Position numbers and translations under genes: made by a program
Shown: positions 1 through 5,035 of the stretch, in pieces
Layout: each line of letters begins with the position of its first letter
Position numbering within the stretch: the stretch's first letter is position 1
The notes under the pieces: generated by a model
What the model was told of the DNA's origin: nothing
The model's input: only the letters and a program-made list of their open reading frames with translations
The model's database searches: none
DNA from: Nitriliruptoraceae bacterium
GTDB lineage: Bacteria > Actinomycetota > Nitriliruptoria > Nitriliruptorales > Nitriliruptoraceae
Assembly (NCBI GenBank): GCA_003554005.1
Contig: PWEU01000169.1
Span: 1 to 5,089 of the forward strand
DNA length: 5,089 nt
Reading direction: 5' to 3'

Positions 1-38
1 CCACCGAGGGTCTGGACGACGACGACGACGGATACTGA
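1..38 (+). CDS. 3' end of an unidentified protein with an acidic C-terminus (partial)
   Basis: The frame that begins at position 3 reads TEGLDDDDDGY and ends in TGA at 36-38. Nearly all third codon positions are G or C, and five GAC codons in a row encode an Asp run. A strong hairpin starts 18 bases after the stop, as expected at the end of a transcription unit. The gene lies mostly outside the window, and eleven residues are too few to identify a family. Acidic tails occur on many unrelated bacterial proteins, so no function is proposed. Confidence 0.5.
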   Translation, partial: TEGLDDDDDGY

Positions 39-55
39 GCTGTCCTCCTCGGAGC

Positions 56-84
56 AGGGCCGGTGCGCACCGCGCACCGGCCCT
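56..84. terminator. Strong hairpin, probable bidirectional terminator
   Basis: A perfect 13-bp inverted repeat has arms 56-68 (AGGGCCGGTGCGC) and 72-84, with the three-base loop ACC. It lies between a plus-strand stop (38) and the stop of the convergent gene pcm (156), so it can end transcripts from both sides. No T-tract follows on either strand. U-tract-less stems of this kind are common in high-GC actinobacteria, but efficient termination is inferred. Confidence 0.75.
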
Positions 85-90
85 CGTCAT

Positions 91-107
91 GTCATGGGCC
101 CGATGAC
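91..107. repeat. Small inverted repeat GTCAT-N7-ATGAC
   Basis: Arms 91-95 (GTCAT) and 103-107 (ATGAC) flank a seven-base spacer. The left arm is also duplicated in tandem (GTCATGTCAT, 86-95). It lies directly downstream of pcm in pcm's direction of transcription, beside the stronger hairpin at 56-84. It could be an auxiliary terminator stem, but five base pairs is weak and chance is possible. Confidence 0.25.
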
Positions 108-155
108 GGCGGGCGCGCGGTCGTCGGACGCCACGCGCGGTGACGCTGGCGCGGG

Positions 156-797
156 TCAGCCTGAGCCCGGTTCGTCACCGATCAGCGGGACGAAGCGCAC
201 CGAGCTGAGCCGCTGGGGGTCCTGCAGGCGGCCGTCCCGTACCGTGTAGCGCACCACCGTCTGGGCGCCTTGGGGACCGACGGGGGCCACCAGGCGGCCG
301 CCCTCGGTGACCTGGCCGGCGACGTCGGCCGGGACCCCGCGGGCCGCCGCGGAGATCACGACCGCGTCGAAGGGGGCGGCCTCGGGCAACCCGCGCGTGC
401 CGTCACCGACCACCACCTCGACGCCCTCGATCCCGCAGGCGGCGAGGTTCTCGCGGGCCCGCTCGGCCAGCGAGGCGATCCGTTCGATCGAGTACACCTC
501 GGCGGCCAGGTGGGCGAGCAGAGCGGTCTGGTAGCCGAACCCCGTCCCGATCTCCAGCCCCCGCTCGGTACCGGTGAGCTCCAGCGCCGCCACCATGGAC
601 GCGATCAGCGATGGTTGAGAGGTCGTCTGCCCCGAGCCGATGACGATCGGGCGGTCCAGCGCCGCCTCGCTCTCGGACCCGCGCGGGACGAAGTGTTCCC
701 GGTTGACCGCCGCCACGGCCGCCAGGACACGCTCGTCGCTCACCCCGGCACGATGTGCCGCGGCGACCAGGGCATCCTGGGTCCGTCTCCGACGCAT
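156..797 (-). CDS. pcm: Protein-L-isoaspartate O-methyltransferase
   Basis: This 213-residue cytosolic enzyme transfers a methyl group from S-adenosylmethionine to the abnormal carboxyl of L-isoaspartyl residues, starting repair of age-damaged proteins. The length is close to the usual bacterial size of about 208-215. Visible family features are the pre-motif GSGQTTSQP (residues 54-62), the SAM-binding loop LEIGTGFGYQTA (81-92), the acidic SAM-contact segment YSIER (102-106), GDGTRGLPE (131-139) followed by FDAVVISAA (143-151), and the C-terminal VRFVPLIG (200-207). The first ATG is used; no strong Shine-Dalgarno precedes it, and a promoter-like element just upstream would give an almost leaderless message. 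A possible small same-strand gene ends 33 bases upstream. The alpha/beta hydrolase diverges from this locus. Family assignment is firm; the substrate range in this organism is not visible from sequence. Confidence 0.95.
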   Translation of the reverse strand: MRRRRTQDALVAAAHRAGVSDERVLAAVAAVNREHFVPRGSESEAALDRPIVIGSGQTTSQPSLIASMVAALELTGTERGLEIGTGFGYQTALLAHLAAEVYSIERIASLAERARENLAACGIEGVEVVVGDGTRGLPEAAPFDAVVISAAARGVPADVAGQVTEGGRLVAPVGPQGAQTVVRYTVRDGRLQDPQRLSSVRFVPLIGDEPGSG

Positions 798-803
798 GGC
801 TCG

Positions 804-834
804 AGTATGCCCTGCCGGGCGGGTCCGCCGTCAG
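804..834 (-). promoter_or_regulatory. Candidate promoter for pcm, near-leaderless
   Basis: On the minus strand, CTGACG (834-829, four of six matches to TTGACA) and CATACT (809-804, four of six to TATAAT) are separated by 19 bases. The start codon begins at 797, about seven bases after the -10, so the transcript would start at or next to the ATG. Leaderless messages are common in actinobacteria, which would explain the poor ribosome binding site. The spacer is longer than the ideal 17, so this is tentative. Confidence 0.3.
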
Positions 835-1034
835 GGTCCCTTGGCCACCGATGCGCGGACCAACGCGGTCGCGGTGGCGGTGATCCGGTGCTGAGCCTCC
901 AGCCGTGCGAGCAGGCGGTCCGGGATCGCCTCGACGCCGAGGTGGGCGCCGCTGGAGCGCCACGGCGTGCCGCGAGCGTCTCCCGGGTCTACCGTCGCGC
1001 CCGACGTGGGTGGGAGGCGGTGTTCGGTGGCCAC
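831..1034 (-). CDS. Possible small hypothetical protein upstream of pcm
   Basis: A minus-strand frame ends with TGA at 833-831. From a GTG at 1034-1032 it would encode 67 residues. The last 43 residues, beginning WRSSGAHLGVEAIPDRLLAR, read like a soluble helical protein, and about nine in ten of their codons end in G or C, matching real genes here. The first 20 or so residues are less convincing. The only nearby start codon overlaps the start of the divergent hydrolase by eight bases, and I see no Shine-Dalgarno. The stop is 33 bases from pcm on the same strand, so the two could be co-transcribed. I recognise no family. Alternatives are the decayed 3' end of a longer gene, or chance open frame in GC-rich DNA. 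Confidence 0.35.
   Translation of the reverse strand: MATEHRLPPTSGATVDPGDARGTPWRSSGAHLGVEAIPDRLLARLEAQHRITATATALVRASVAKGP
990..995 (+). promoter_or_regulatory. Weak -10-like element for the hydrolase
   Basis: TACCGT fits the TANNNT pattern of actinobacterial -10 boxes and lies 31 bases before the favoured GTG start at 1027, leaving room for the ribosome binding site. The -35 position 17 bases upstream (GTGCCG, 967-972) matches consensus poorly. It would lie inside the possible minus-strand small gene. Confidence 0.2.
1012..1017 (+). promoter_or_regulatory. Ribosome binding site that sets the hydrolase start
   Basis: GGGAGG lies nine bases before the GTG at 1027. The upstream in-frame GTG at 967 has no comparable site, and the 20 codons between them use more A/T third bases than the body of the gene. 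This favours 1027. Confidence 0.6.
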
Positions 1035-1860
1035 GTGGCAACGACGGGTCGTCCGGGTCGGGCGGCTCGGCCTGCACCTGCTGCGCGCAGGCCCGACGAG
1101 CGCGCCCGCCATCGTCGCGCTGCATGGCATCGGCGACGACGGTGCCTGCTGGCGTCCGGTCGCCGACGACCTCGCCATCGACCACGACGTCGTGCTGCTC
1201 GATGCCCGGGGTCACGGCCGGTCCGATAGCCCCGTCGCGGGGTACACGACCCGTGAGCACGTGGCCGATGTCGCCGGCGTGATGGCGGCGCTCGGTCTAC
1301 AACGTCCGCTCCTTCTCGGCCACTCCATGGGAGCTGTGACCGCCCTGGCCCTCGCCGCCCTGCACCCGGAGCTGCCCGGCCGCATCGCGCTGGAGGATCC
1401 ACCGCCCTGGTGGTCCCGCCCGAGCTCGCCGACGGAGGTCGAGCTCGCACGCACCCGCTCGCTGCGAGCCACGATCCTCGCCCTCAAACGCCGTACCCAT
1501 GCAGAACTGCTGGAGATCCAGCGGGAGGCTGCGCCGCGCTGGTCGGACCTGGCGCTGCAACGCTGGGCCGAATCCACCCAGCGGCTCAGCGCTCACGTTC
1601 CGCTGGCGCTGGAGGAGCAGCACCGCACCAACACTGGGCTGGAGTGGACGGTCCTCCTCACCCGCGTGCGGTGCCCGGCGTTGCTGCTGCACGGTGATAC
1701 CGATCGTGGCGGGGCGCTGGACCCCGCGGCGGCCGGGTCGCTGCGGGTCCACGTCCCGCACGTCGAGGTGGCCCACCTCCCCGGCGCCGGGCACACGCCC
1801 CGCCACGAGGACCCGCGGGGCTACCTGGCGGCGGTCCGCGGGTTCCTGGCGACGACCTGA
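1027..1860 (+). CDS. Alpha/beta-fold hydrolase
   Basis: This is a 277-residue single-domain alpha/beta hydrolase, probably cytosolic because no signal peptide or membrane segment is visible. Residue numbers are from the GTG at 1027. The oxyanion-hole motif LHGIG is at about 32-36 and the strand-turn LDARGHGRSD at 58-67. The nucleophile elbow GHSMG has Ser100. HGDTD (222-226) carries the likely acid Asp226, and PGAGHTP (252-258) carries His256, so the triad is complete. A cap region of about 90 residues lies between the nucleophile and the acid, with the WW-containing segment EDPPPWW just after the core strand. The superfamily includes esterases, haloperoxidase-like enzymes, epoxide hydrolases and C-C hydrolases, and nothing visible picks one, so the substrate is unknown. 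It diverges from pcm and is followed by a 242-base gap, so it is probably its own transcription unit. An alternative GTG start at 967 adds 20 residues. Confidence 0.9.
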   Translation: MATWQRRVVRVGRLGLHLLRAGPTSAPAIVALHGIGDDGACWRPVADDLAIDHDVVLLDARGHGRSDSPVAGYTTREHVADVAGVMAALGLQRPLLLGHSMGAVTALALAALHPELPGRIALEDPPPWWSRPSSPTEVELARTRSLRATILALKRRTHAELLEIQREAAPRWSDLALQRWAESTQRLSAHVPLALEEQHRTNTGLEWTVLLTRVRCPALLLHGDTDRGGALDPAAAGSLRVHVPHVEVAHLPGAGHTPRHEDPRGYLAAVRGFLATT

Positions 1861-2032
1861 TAGCGGCCGAAACACCTGCCGCCGCGCAGCGAGGCTCGAG
1901 CGGTCACGAGCCGCTGGGCAACTGTCCCGTCTGGAGCCACCCGCGCGGGGCCGTCACCGGGGCGGGCGCCTCGTGCCGCGCGAGGCTGCTGGACCGTGGG
2001 CTCCTGGGACCACCGCCCGTAGCGACGCGCCT

Positions 2033-2060
2033 GGGAACGTGGCAACCTGAGCGCCCGGTG
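2033..2060 (+). promoter_or_regulatory. Weak ECF-sigma-like promoter before the stress protein
   Basis: GGGAAC (2033-2038) is followed after 17 bases by CGGTG (2056-2060). Actinobacterial SigH/SigR-type promoters have a GGAA-rich -35 and a -10 around GTT, so the -35 fits well and the -10 has one mismatch. A start near 2067 would give a leader of about 35 bases containing the ribosome binding site. GGGAAC also occurs inside two coding regions here (2421, 3558), so chance is a real possibility. Confidence 0.2.
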
Positions 2061-2088
2061 CCCACAGGGGCCCTGATCCGCGAACCGA

Positions 2089-2095
2089 AGGAAGG
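2089..2095 (+). promoter_or_regulatory. Ribosome binding site that sets the stress-protein start
   Basis: AGGAAGG lies seven bases before the ATG at 2103. An in-frame GTG at 2058 would add 15 residues but would place this site inside the coding region, and the extra residues do not resemble the family's N-terminus. Confidence 0.75.
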
Positions 2096-2102
2096 CAGCA
2101 GC

Positions 2103-2624
2103 ATGACCGATGGACGTCGACCGGGTGCGCAGAGGATCGTGGTCGGTATCGACGGATCGTCGGCTGCCTACGAGGCGTTGACCTGGGCCTACCGCCAGGC
2201 GGTCCGCACCGGGGAGGGGCTCCACGTCGTCACCACCTACGAGCTGGACAGTGCCCCCAGCCCCTACTCGCCCTCCTACGCCTACGCTCCGGACGGTCGG
2301 ACGGCCGCGCACCTGAGCGAAGCGGAGTCCCGGTGGCGTGAAGAGCGTCACCTCGCCGCCCAGCAGCGCGCGGAACGGATGGTGCGCGATGTGCTGACGG
2401 CGGTCCGTGCCGCCGAGGAGGGGAACCCGGATGTCACCGAGGAGATCGTCGCCGGGGCCCGTCCCGCCGAGATCCTGATCGAACGGTCGCAGCACGCCTC
2501 GCTGCTCGTGGTGGGTTCTCGCGGGCTCGGTGGCTTCCGGGGGGCGCTGCTCGGCTCCGTCTCGCAGCACTGCGTCCACCACGCCAAGTGCCCCGTCGTG
2601 GTCGTTCGGTCCCGCGAGCGGTGA
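2103..2624 (+). CDS. Universal stress protein, single UspA domain, ATP-binding type
   Basis: This is a 173-residue cytosolic protein with one UspA domain, slightly longer than the usual 140-160. The first strand and nucleotide-contact Asp are in IVVGIDGS (residues 12-19, Asp17). The C-terminal ATP-binding signature G-x2-G-x9-G-S is intact: Gly138, Gly141, Gly151 and Ser152 within VGSRGLGG...LLGSVS. The final strand is CPVVVVRS (163-170). Extra length comes from a Tyr/Pro/Ser-rich stretch (about 50-65) and a charged, probably helical segment (about 70-105) before the second half of the fold. Such proteins usually dimerise and bind ATP, and in actinobacteria many respond to hypoxia or stationary phase. 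The gene is followed 91 bases later by a CBS-domain gene, a pairing of types also found in the mycobacterial dormancy regulon. No partner or precise signal can be read from the sequence. Confidence 0.93.
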   Translation: MTDGRRPGAQRIVVGIDGSSAAYEALTWAYRQAVRTGEGLHVVTTYELDSAPSPYSPSYAYAPDGRTAAHLSEAESRWREERHLAAQQRAERMVRDVLTAVRAAEEGNPDVTEEIVAGARPAEILIERSQHASLLVVGSRGLGGFRGALLGSVSQHCVHHAKCPVVVVRSRER

Positions 2625-2662
2625 CCCCGGCCGGGGTGACCCGGTCGGCCGCGGCAACCGGG
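2624..2662 (+). repeat. Two GC-rich inverted repeats after the stress-protein stop
   Basis: A 14-base perfect palindrome, ACCCCGGCCGGGGT (2624-2637), begins on the last base of the stop codon. It is followed by CCCGGT (2640-2645) paired with ACCGGG (2657-2662) across an 11-base loop. Together they could slow or end transcription between the stress-protein and CBS genes. There is no T-tract. A third small stem, CCACG-AGG-CGTGG, lies at 2675-2687 within the candidate CBS promoter spacer. Confidence 0.4.
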
Positions 2663-2664
2663 GG

Positions 2665-2693
2665 TGGACCACGTCCACGAGGCGTGGCACGAT
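2665..2693 (+). promoter_or_regulatory. Candidate promoter for the CBS-domain gene
   Basis: TGGACC (2665-2670, four of six to TTGACA) and CACGAT (2688-2693, three of six to TATAAT) are separated by exactly 17 bases. Predicted initiation near 2700 leaves a leader of about 16 bases that still contains the GAAAGG ribosome binding site (2703-2708) before the ATG at 2716. The -10 is weak by consensus, but the geometry is good. Confidence 0.35.
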
Positions 2694-2715
2694 GCGCCGT
2701 GAGAAAGGTGGGCTG

Positions 2716-3156
2716 ATGGCAGTGACGATCGGTGACATCCTCAACGACAAGGGCGTCGAGGTCGTGACGCTCGGGTCGACCGCGGTGGTCGGCGAGGTCG
2801 CCGCGCTGCTGCGGTCCAAGGGGATCGGCGCGGTCGTCGTGGTCGACGACGCCGATGACGTCGTCGGGCTCGTCTCGGAACGCGACGTCGTCCACGCGCT
2901 CGCGGACCTGGGTGCCGAGGTGCTGCTCACCCCGGTCTTCGAGGTGATGAGCCGCGACACCCCGAGCTGTACCCGGGCCGCCCGGGTCGACGACGTGGCC
3001 GCGCTGATGACCCAGGGCCGGCACCGGCACGTGCCCGTGGTCGAGGACGAGCGGCTCGTCGGCATCGTCTCCGTCGGTGACGTGGTGCGTTTCCGGATGG
3101 ACGCACTGACCGACACCGCGGACCAGCTCCGGGCCTACGTCTCCCGCGGCTACTGA
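2716..3156 (+). CDS. Two-CBS-domain protein, Rv2626c/HRP1-like
   Basis: This 146-residue cytosolic protein consists of a tandem CBS pair (Bateman module) and nothing else. CBS1 covers about residues 6-66, with the core GIGAVVVVDDADDVVGLVSE (36-55) and the closing RDVVHAL (56-62). CBS2 covers about 73-130, opening at VFEVMSRD, with RHRHVPVVEDERLVGIVSVG (102-121) and DVV-R-F-R. CBS pairs generally bind adenosine nucleotides or related ligands; stand-alone ones act as sensors or regulators of partners. Length and layout are like mycobacterial Rv2626c (hypoxic response protein 1, 143 residues). This protein has a single cysteine (Cys85). The start at 2716 is chosen because GAAAGG precedes it at good spacing and CBS1 begins at once; the in-frame ATG at 2692 is less likely. 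Ligand and partner are unknown. Confidence 0.9.
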   Translation: MAVTIGDILNDKGVEVVTLGSTAVVGEVAALLRSKGIGAVVVVDDADDVVGLVSERDVVHALADLGAEVLLTPVFEVMSRDTPSCTRAARVDDVAALMTQGRHRHVPVVEDERLVGIVSVGDVVRFRMDALTDTADQLRAYVSRGY

Positions 3157-3160
3157 GCCG
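3147..3160 (+). repeat. Small stem spanning the CBS-gene stop codon
   Basis: CGGCT (3147-3151) and AGCCG (3156-3160) pair across the four-base loop ACTG, which overlaps the TGA stop. Another short stem, GCGG-N4-CCGC, follows at 3175-3186. These are the only terminator-like structures after the CBS gene, and both are weak, so some read-through into the downstream gene is plausible. Confidence 0.25.
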
Positions 3161-3222
3161 GAGCAGGGACCTCGGCGGCGGGCCGCGATCTTCCACGGTG
3201 AAGGGCAGGGTCGTGCGGCCCC

Positions 3223-3248
3223 GGGAACTGAGGACTTTCCCCACCGTC
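3223..3248 (+). promoter_or_regulatory. ECF-sigma-like promoter of the thioredoxin-DsbD gene
   Basis: GGGAAC (3223-3228) is followed after 16 bases by CGTC (3245-3248). A GGAAC -35 with a CGT-containing -10 at this spacing is the general pattern of ECF sigma factor promoters, including SigE/SigH/SigR types in actinobacteria. Predicted initiation near 3255 gives a leader of about 40 bases to the favoured start at 3296. The -35 also forms an inverted repeat with TTCCC (GGGAA-N9-TTCCC, 3223-3241), so a dyad-binding regulator is an alternative reading. No sigma factor gene is in the window, so which factor acts is inference. Confidence 0.45.
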
Positions 3249-3282
3249 GTGGTCGTCGACCGATGTCGACCCTGGGGAGGTC

Positions 3283-3288
3283 CGGAGG
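3283..3288 (+). promoter_or_regulatory. Ribosome binding sites that set the thioredoxin-DsbD start
   Basis: CGGAGG (3283-3288) lies seven bases before GTG 3296. GGGGAGG (3274-3280) lies nine bases before the in-frame GTG 3290. The upstream ATG at 3263 has no Shine-Dalgarno sequence and would place both sites inside the gene. Confidence 0.55.
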
Positions 3289-3295
3289 TGTGCCC

Positions 3296-4798
3296 GTGCG
3301 CGGTGTGCTCGCCCCTGGCTGGCTGGACCGTCAGCTGCGGCTGTTGTTGCTCATCGCCGTCGGCCTGACGCTGGTCGTGGTCCCTGTCCTCGGGGCGGGG
3401 ACGGGGACGGCGCAGGCCAGCGACGACGTCGACACCGTCACCGCCCAGCCGGTCGCCGACGACATCGCCAGCGCCCTCGGCGACGACGGGCGGGTCGAGC
3501 TGCTGTACTTCGGGTCCATCACCTGCCCCTTCTGCCAGCGGATGGAGGCCTACCTCAGGGAACTGGAGGACTCCTACGCGCCACCACTGGAGGTGGTCAA
3601 GCACGAGGTGTCCAGCGATCCCGGCGCCCGTGACCGCTGGGAGGCGGAGCTGCTCGCCCGCGGCCCCCAACCGTCGGGGGTGCCCACCACCATCCTCGGC
3701 GACCGGGTCTGGATCGGCTTCGATGACCGGGTGGCGGTGGAGGTGACCGATGCGGTGGCTAGCCTCGTCGCGGTAGCCGGGTCGGGCGAGTCCGGTGGCG
3801 ACGATGGCACGGCCGAGGCCGAGACGGCGACCAGCGCCACCCGGATCGACCCGGTCGAGCCCGGAGAGACCACCATCTCGATCCCGGTGATCGGCGAGGT
3901 CGAACTCGCGGGTCGGTCCGCCATCGGGATCACGGCGCTGATCGCCTTCGTGGACGGCTTCAACCCCTGCTCGCTGTGGGTCCTGGCGATCCTGCTGGCC
4001 ATGGTGCTCAACGCCGGCGCGACGCGGGGGAGGATCGTCGCGGTCGGTGTCACCTTCCTGACCGTCACCGGCCTGATCTACGGGGCGTTCATCGTCGGGG
4101 TGTTCACCGTCGTCGACCTGCTGGCCAGCGTCGCCGTGATCGGCTGGGTCGTCGGTGCGATCGCCCTGCTGATCGGGGCGGTCAACATCAAGGACTACTT
4201 CGCCTACAAGCAGGGCCTGTCCTTCACGATCCCCGACCGGTACAAGCCGCGCATCTACCGCGGTGGACGGGCGATCCGCGACGACGAACGCCCCCTTCCA
4301 GCGGTCCTGGCCACCACCGTGGTCCTGGCTGCGGGCGTCGCCGTCATCGAGCTGCCCTGCACGATGGGCTTCCCGGTGATCTGGACCGGGCTCCTGCAGA
4401 CGATGGGGGTCGCGCGGGGCACCGAGTTCGCTGGTCTGCTCGGCCTCTACCTGCTGATCTACGTCGGCCTGGAGCTGGTGCTGTTCGGGATCGCGGTGGT
4501 CACGATGCAGGTCGCCCGGCTGGAGGAGAAGCACGGCCGAGCGCTGAAGCTCATCGGCGGGTCGCTGATGGTCGTGCTCGGTGTGGCCATGATCTGGTTC
4601 CGGACCCTGCTGGACGCCCTGACCGGCCTGCTCATCCTGACCCTCGCCGCCATCGGGCTCGTCGGCGTGCTGATGCTGGTCAACCGGCTCCGCGGTGGCC
4701 ACGGGGGCGGCGACGCTGACGGTGGCGGCGGCCGTGGGGCTGGCCCGCCGGAGGTTCGCGCCCCGACCGGTCGGAGCGCGACCTCGGGACAGGGCTGA
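3296..4798 (+). CDS. Secreted thioredoxin-like domain fused to DsbD/CcdA-type membrane electron carrier
   Basis: This 500-residue membrane protein is numbered from GTG 3296. A signal sequence (hydrophobic 15-34) ends in TAQA-S at about 41/42. An extracytoplasmic thioredoxin-like domain follows (about 65-160), with FGSITCPFCQRM (Cys77 and Cys80) and the cis-proline motif GVPTT (Pro130). After a Gly/Asp/Glu/Thr-rich linker (about 161-192) come about seven membrane segments, near 209-239, 246-270, 273-295, 336-366, 378-403, 417-436 and 441-463. The first contains GFNPC (Cys225) and the fourth IELPCTMGFP (Cys355), the two half-cysteines typical of the DsbD/CcdA transporter family. Basic loops (RGR, the 298-335 loop, the RLEEKHGR loop, the NRLR tail) all fall on the cytoplasmic side if the thioredoxin domain is outside. 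A Gly-rich tail ends the protein. Likely role: passing electrons from cytoplasmic thioredoxin through the membrane cysteines to the attached CPFC domain, for disulfide reduction outside. The final substrate is unknown; no cytochrome c genes are nearby. Starts at 3290 or ATG 3263 (511 residues) are alternatives. Confidence 0.88.
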   Translation: MRGVLAPGWLDRQLRLLLLIAVGLTLVVVPVLGAGTGTAQASDDVDTVTAQPVADDIASALGDDGRVELLYFGSITCPFCQRMEAYLRELEDSYAPPLEVVKHEVSSDPGARDRWEAELLARGPQPSGVPTTILGDRVWIGFDDRVAVEVTDAVASLVAVAGSGESGGDDGTAEAETATSATRIDPVEPGETTISIPVIGEVELAGRSAIGITALIAFVDGFNPCSLWVLAILLAMVLNAGATRGRIVAVGVTFLTVTGLIYGAFIVGVFTVVDLLASVAVIGWVVGAIALLIGAVNIKDYFAYKQGLSFTIPDRYKPRIYRGGRAIRDDERPLPAVLATTVVLAAGVAVIELPCTMGFPVIWTGLLQTMGVARGTEFAGLLGLYLLIYVGLELVLFGIAVVTMQVARLEEKHGRALKLIGGSLMVVLGVAMIWFRTLLDALTGLLILTLAAIGLVGVLMLVNRLRGGHGGGDADGGGGRGAGPPEVRAPTGRSATSGQG

Positions 4799-4803
4799 GG
4801 CGC

Positions 4804-4818
4804 GCGGGGTGATCCCGC
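4804..4818 (+). terminator. Weak terminator-like hairpin after the thioredoxin-DsbD gene
   Basis: GCGGG (4804-4808) and CCCGC (4814-4818) pair across the five-base loop GTGAT, starting six bases after the stop codon. The position suits a terminator, but the stem is short and no T-tract follows. A loop-less GGGGGCCCCC palindrome lies further on (4857-4866). Confidence 0.35.
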
Positions 4819-5015
4819 CTCGGCACGGTGGCCACGGGCGAGGCATCCGACGGTGAGGGGGCCCCCGGCGTGATCGCGTTGGGAAGGACCCGCTGCGCGA
4901 CCGTCCGTCGAGCCCGCAGGCGTTGTCGCTACCTCCCGTTGAGCTCGTACCGGTTCTGTGATGCGTCAAGCCAGGGCGAGGAACGTCTCCTCCGCGCCTG
5001 CGCCAGGCCGCGGGT

Positions 5016-5035
5016 ATCGGTTGCAGGTAACCGAT
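5016..5035. promoter_or_regulatory. Inverted repeat, possible operator
   Basis: ATCGGTT (5016-5022) and AACCGAT (5029-5035) form a perfect 7+7 dyad around the six-base centre GCAGGT, 20 bases in all. The right arm overlaps an eight-base palindrome CCGATCGG (5031-5038), so ATCGG recurs 18 bases later. The arms are less GC-rich than their surroundings, and the size and spacing suit a dimeric helix-turn-helix repressor site. The gene it would control lies outside the window. A short RNA hairpin is the alternative. Confidence 0.4.

Larger units (their letters stand above)
1861..2102 (+). other. Intergenic region between hydrolase and universal stress protein
   Basis: No convincing gene lies in these 242 bases. 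The region holds a small inverted repeat at 1893-1912 (GGCTCG, eight-base loop, CGAGCC), which competes with an overlapping AGCGG/CCGCT pair at 1899-1915. Either could end the hydrolase transcript, but both are short and lack a T-tract. A GGGAAC element (2033-2038) and the stress-protein ribosome binding site lie at the downstream end. Confidence 0.45.

Noticed and set aside
15..29. GAC repeated five times, as a possible microsatellite
   Set aside because: It encodes an in-frame Asp run at the acidic end of the upstream protein, which explains it adequately.
270..1229. A 319-codon plus-strand open frame opposite pcm
   Set aside because: Gly/Arg/Asp-rich shadow of pcm; the minus strand has all the methyltransferase motifs.
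2006..2019. GGGACC-centred sequence resembling a DosR (dormancy regulator) box upstream of the stress-protein gene; a similar GGACTT half-site at 3232-3237
   Set aside because: Only about eight of twelve informative positions match, and the second half-site is poor in both cases, which GC-rich background can produce.
2685..2698. TGGCACG resembling the -24 element of a sigma-54 promoter
   Set aside because: The required TTGC at -12 is absent, and sigma-54 is generally missing from actinobacteria.
1821..3116. A 431-codon minus-strand open frame across the stress-protein and CBS genes
   Set aside because: Ser/Thr/Arg/Pro-rich with no family features; it opposes two well-supported genes.
2927..4969. 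A 680-codon open frame on the minus strand opposite the CBS and thioredoxin-DsbD genes
   Set aside because: Its translation is low-complexity (Asp, Gly, Arg, His, Gln repeats) with no recognisable domain, while the plus strand encodes clear CBS, thioredoxin and membrane motifs. It is a mirror effect of GC-rich codon use.
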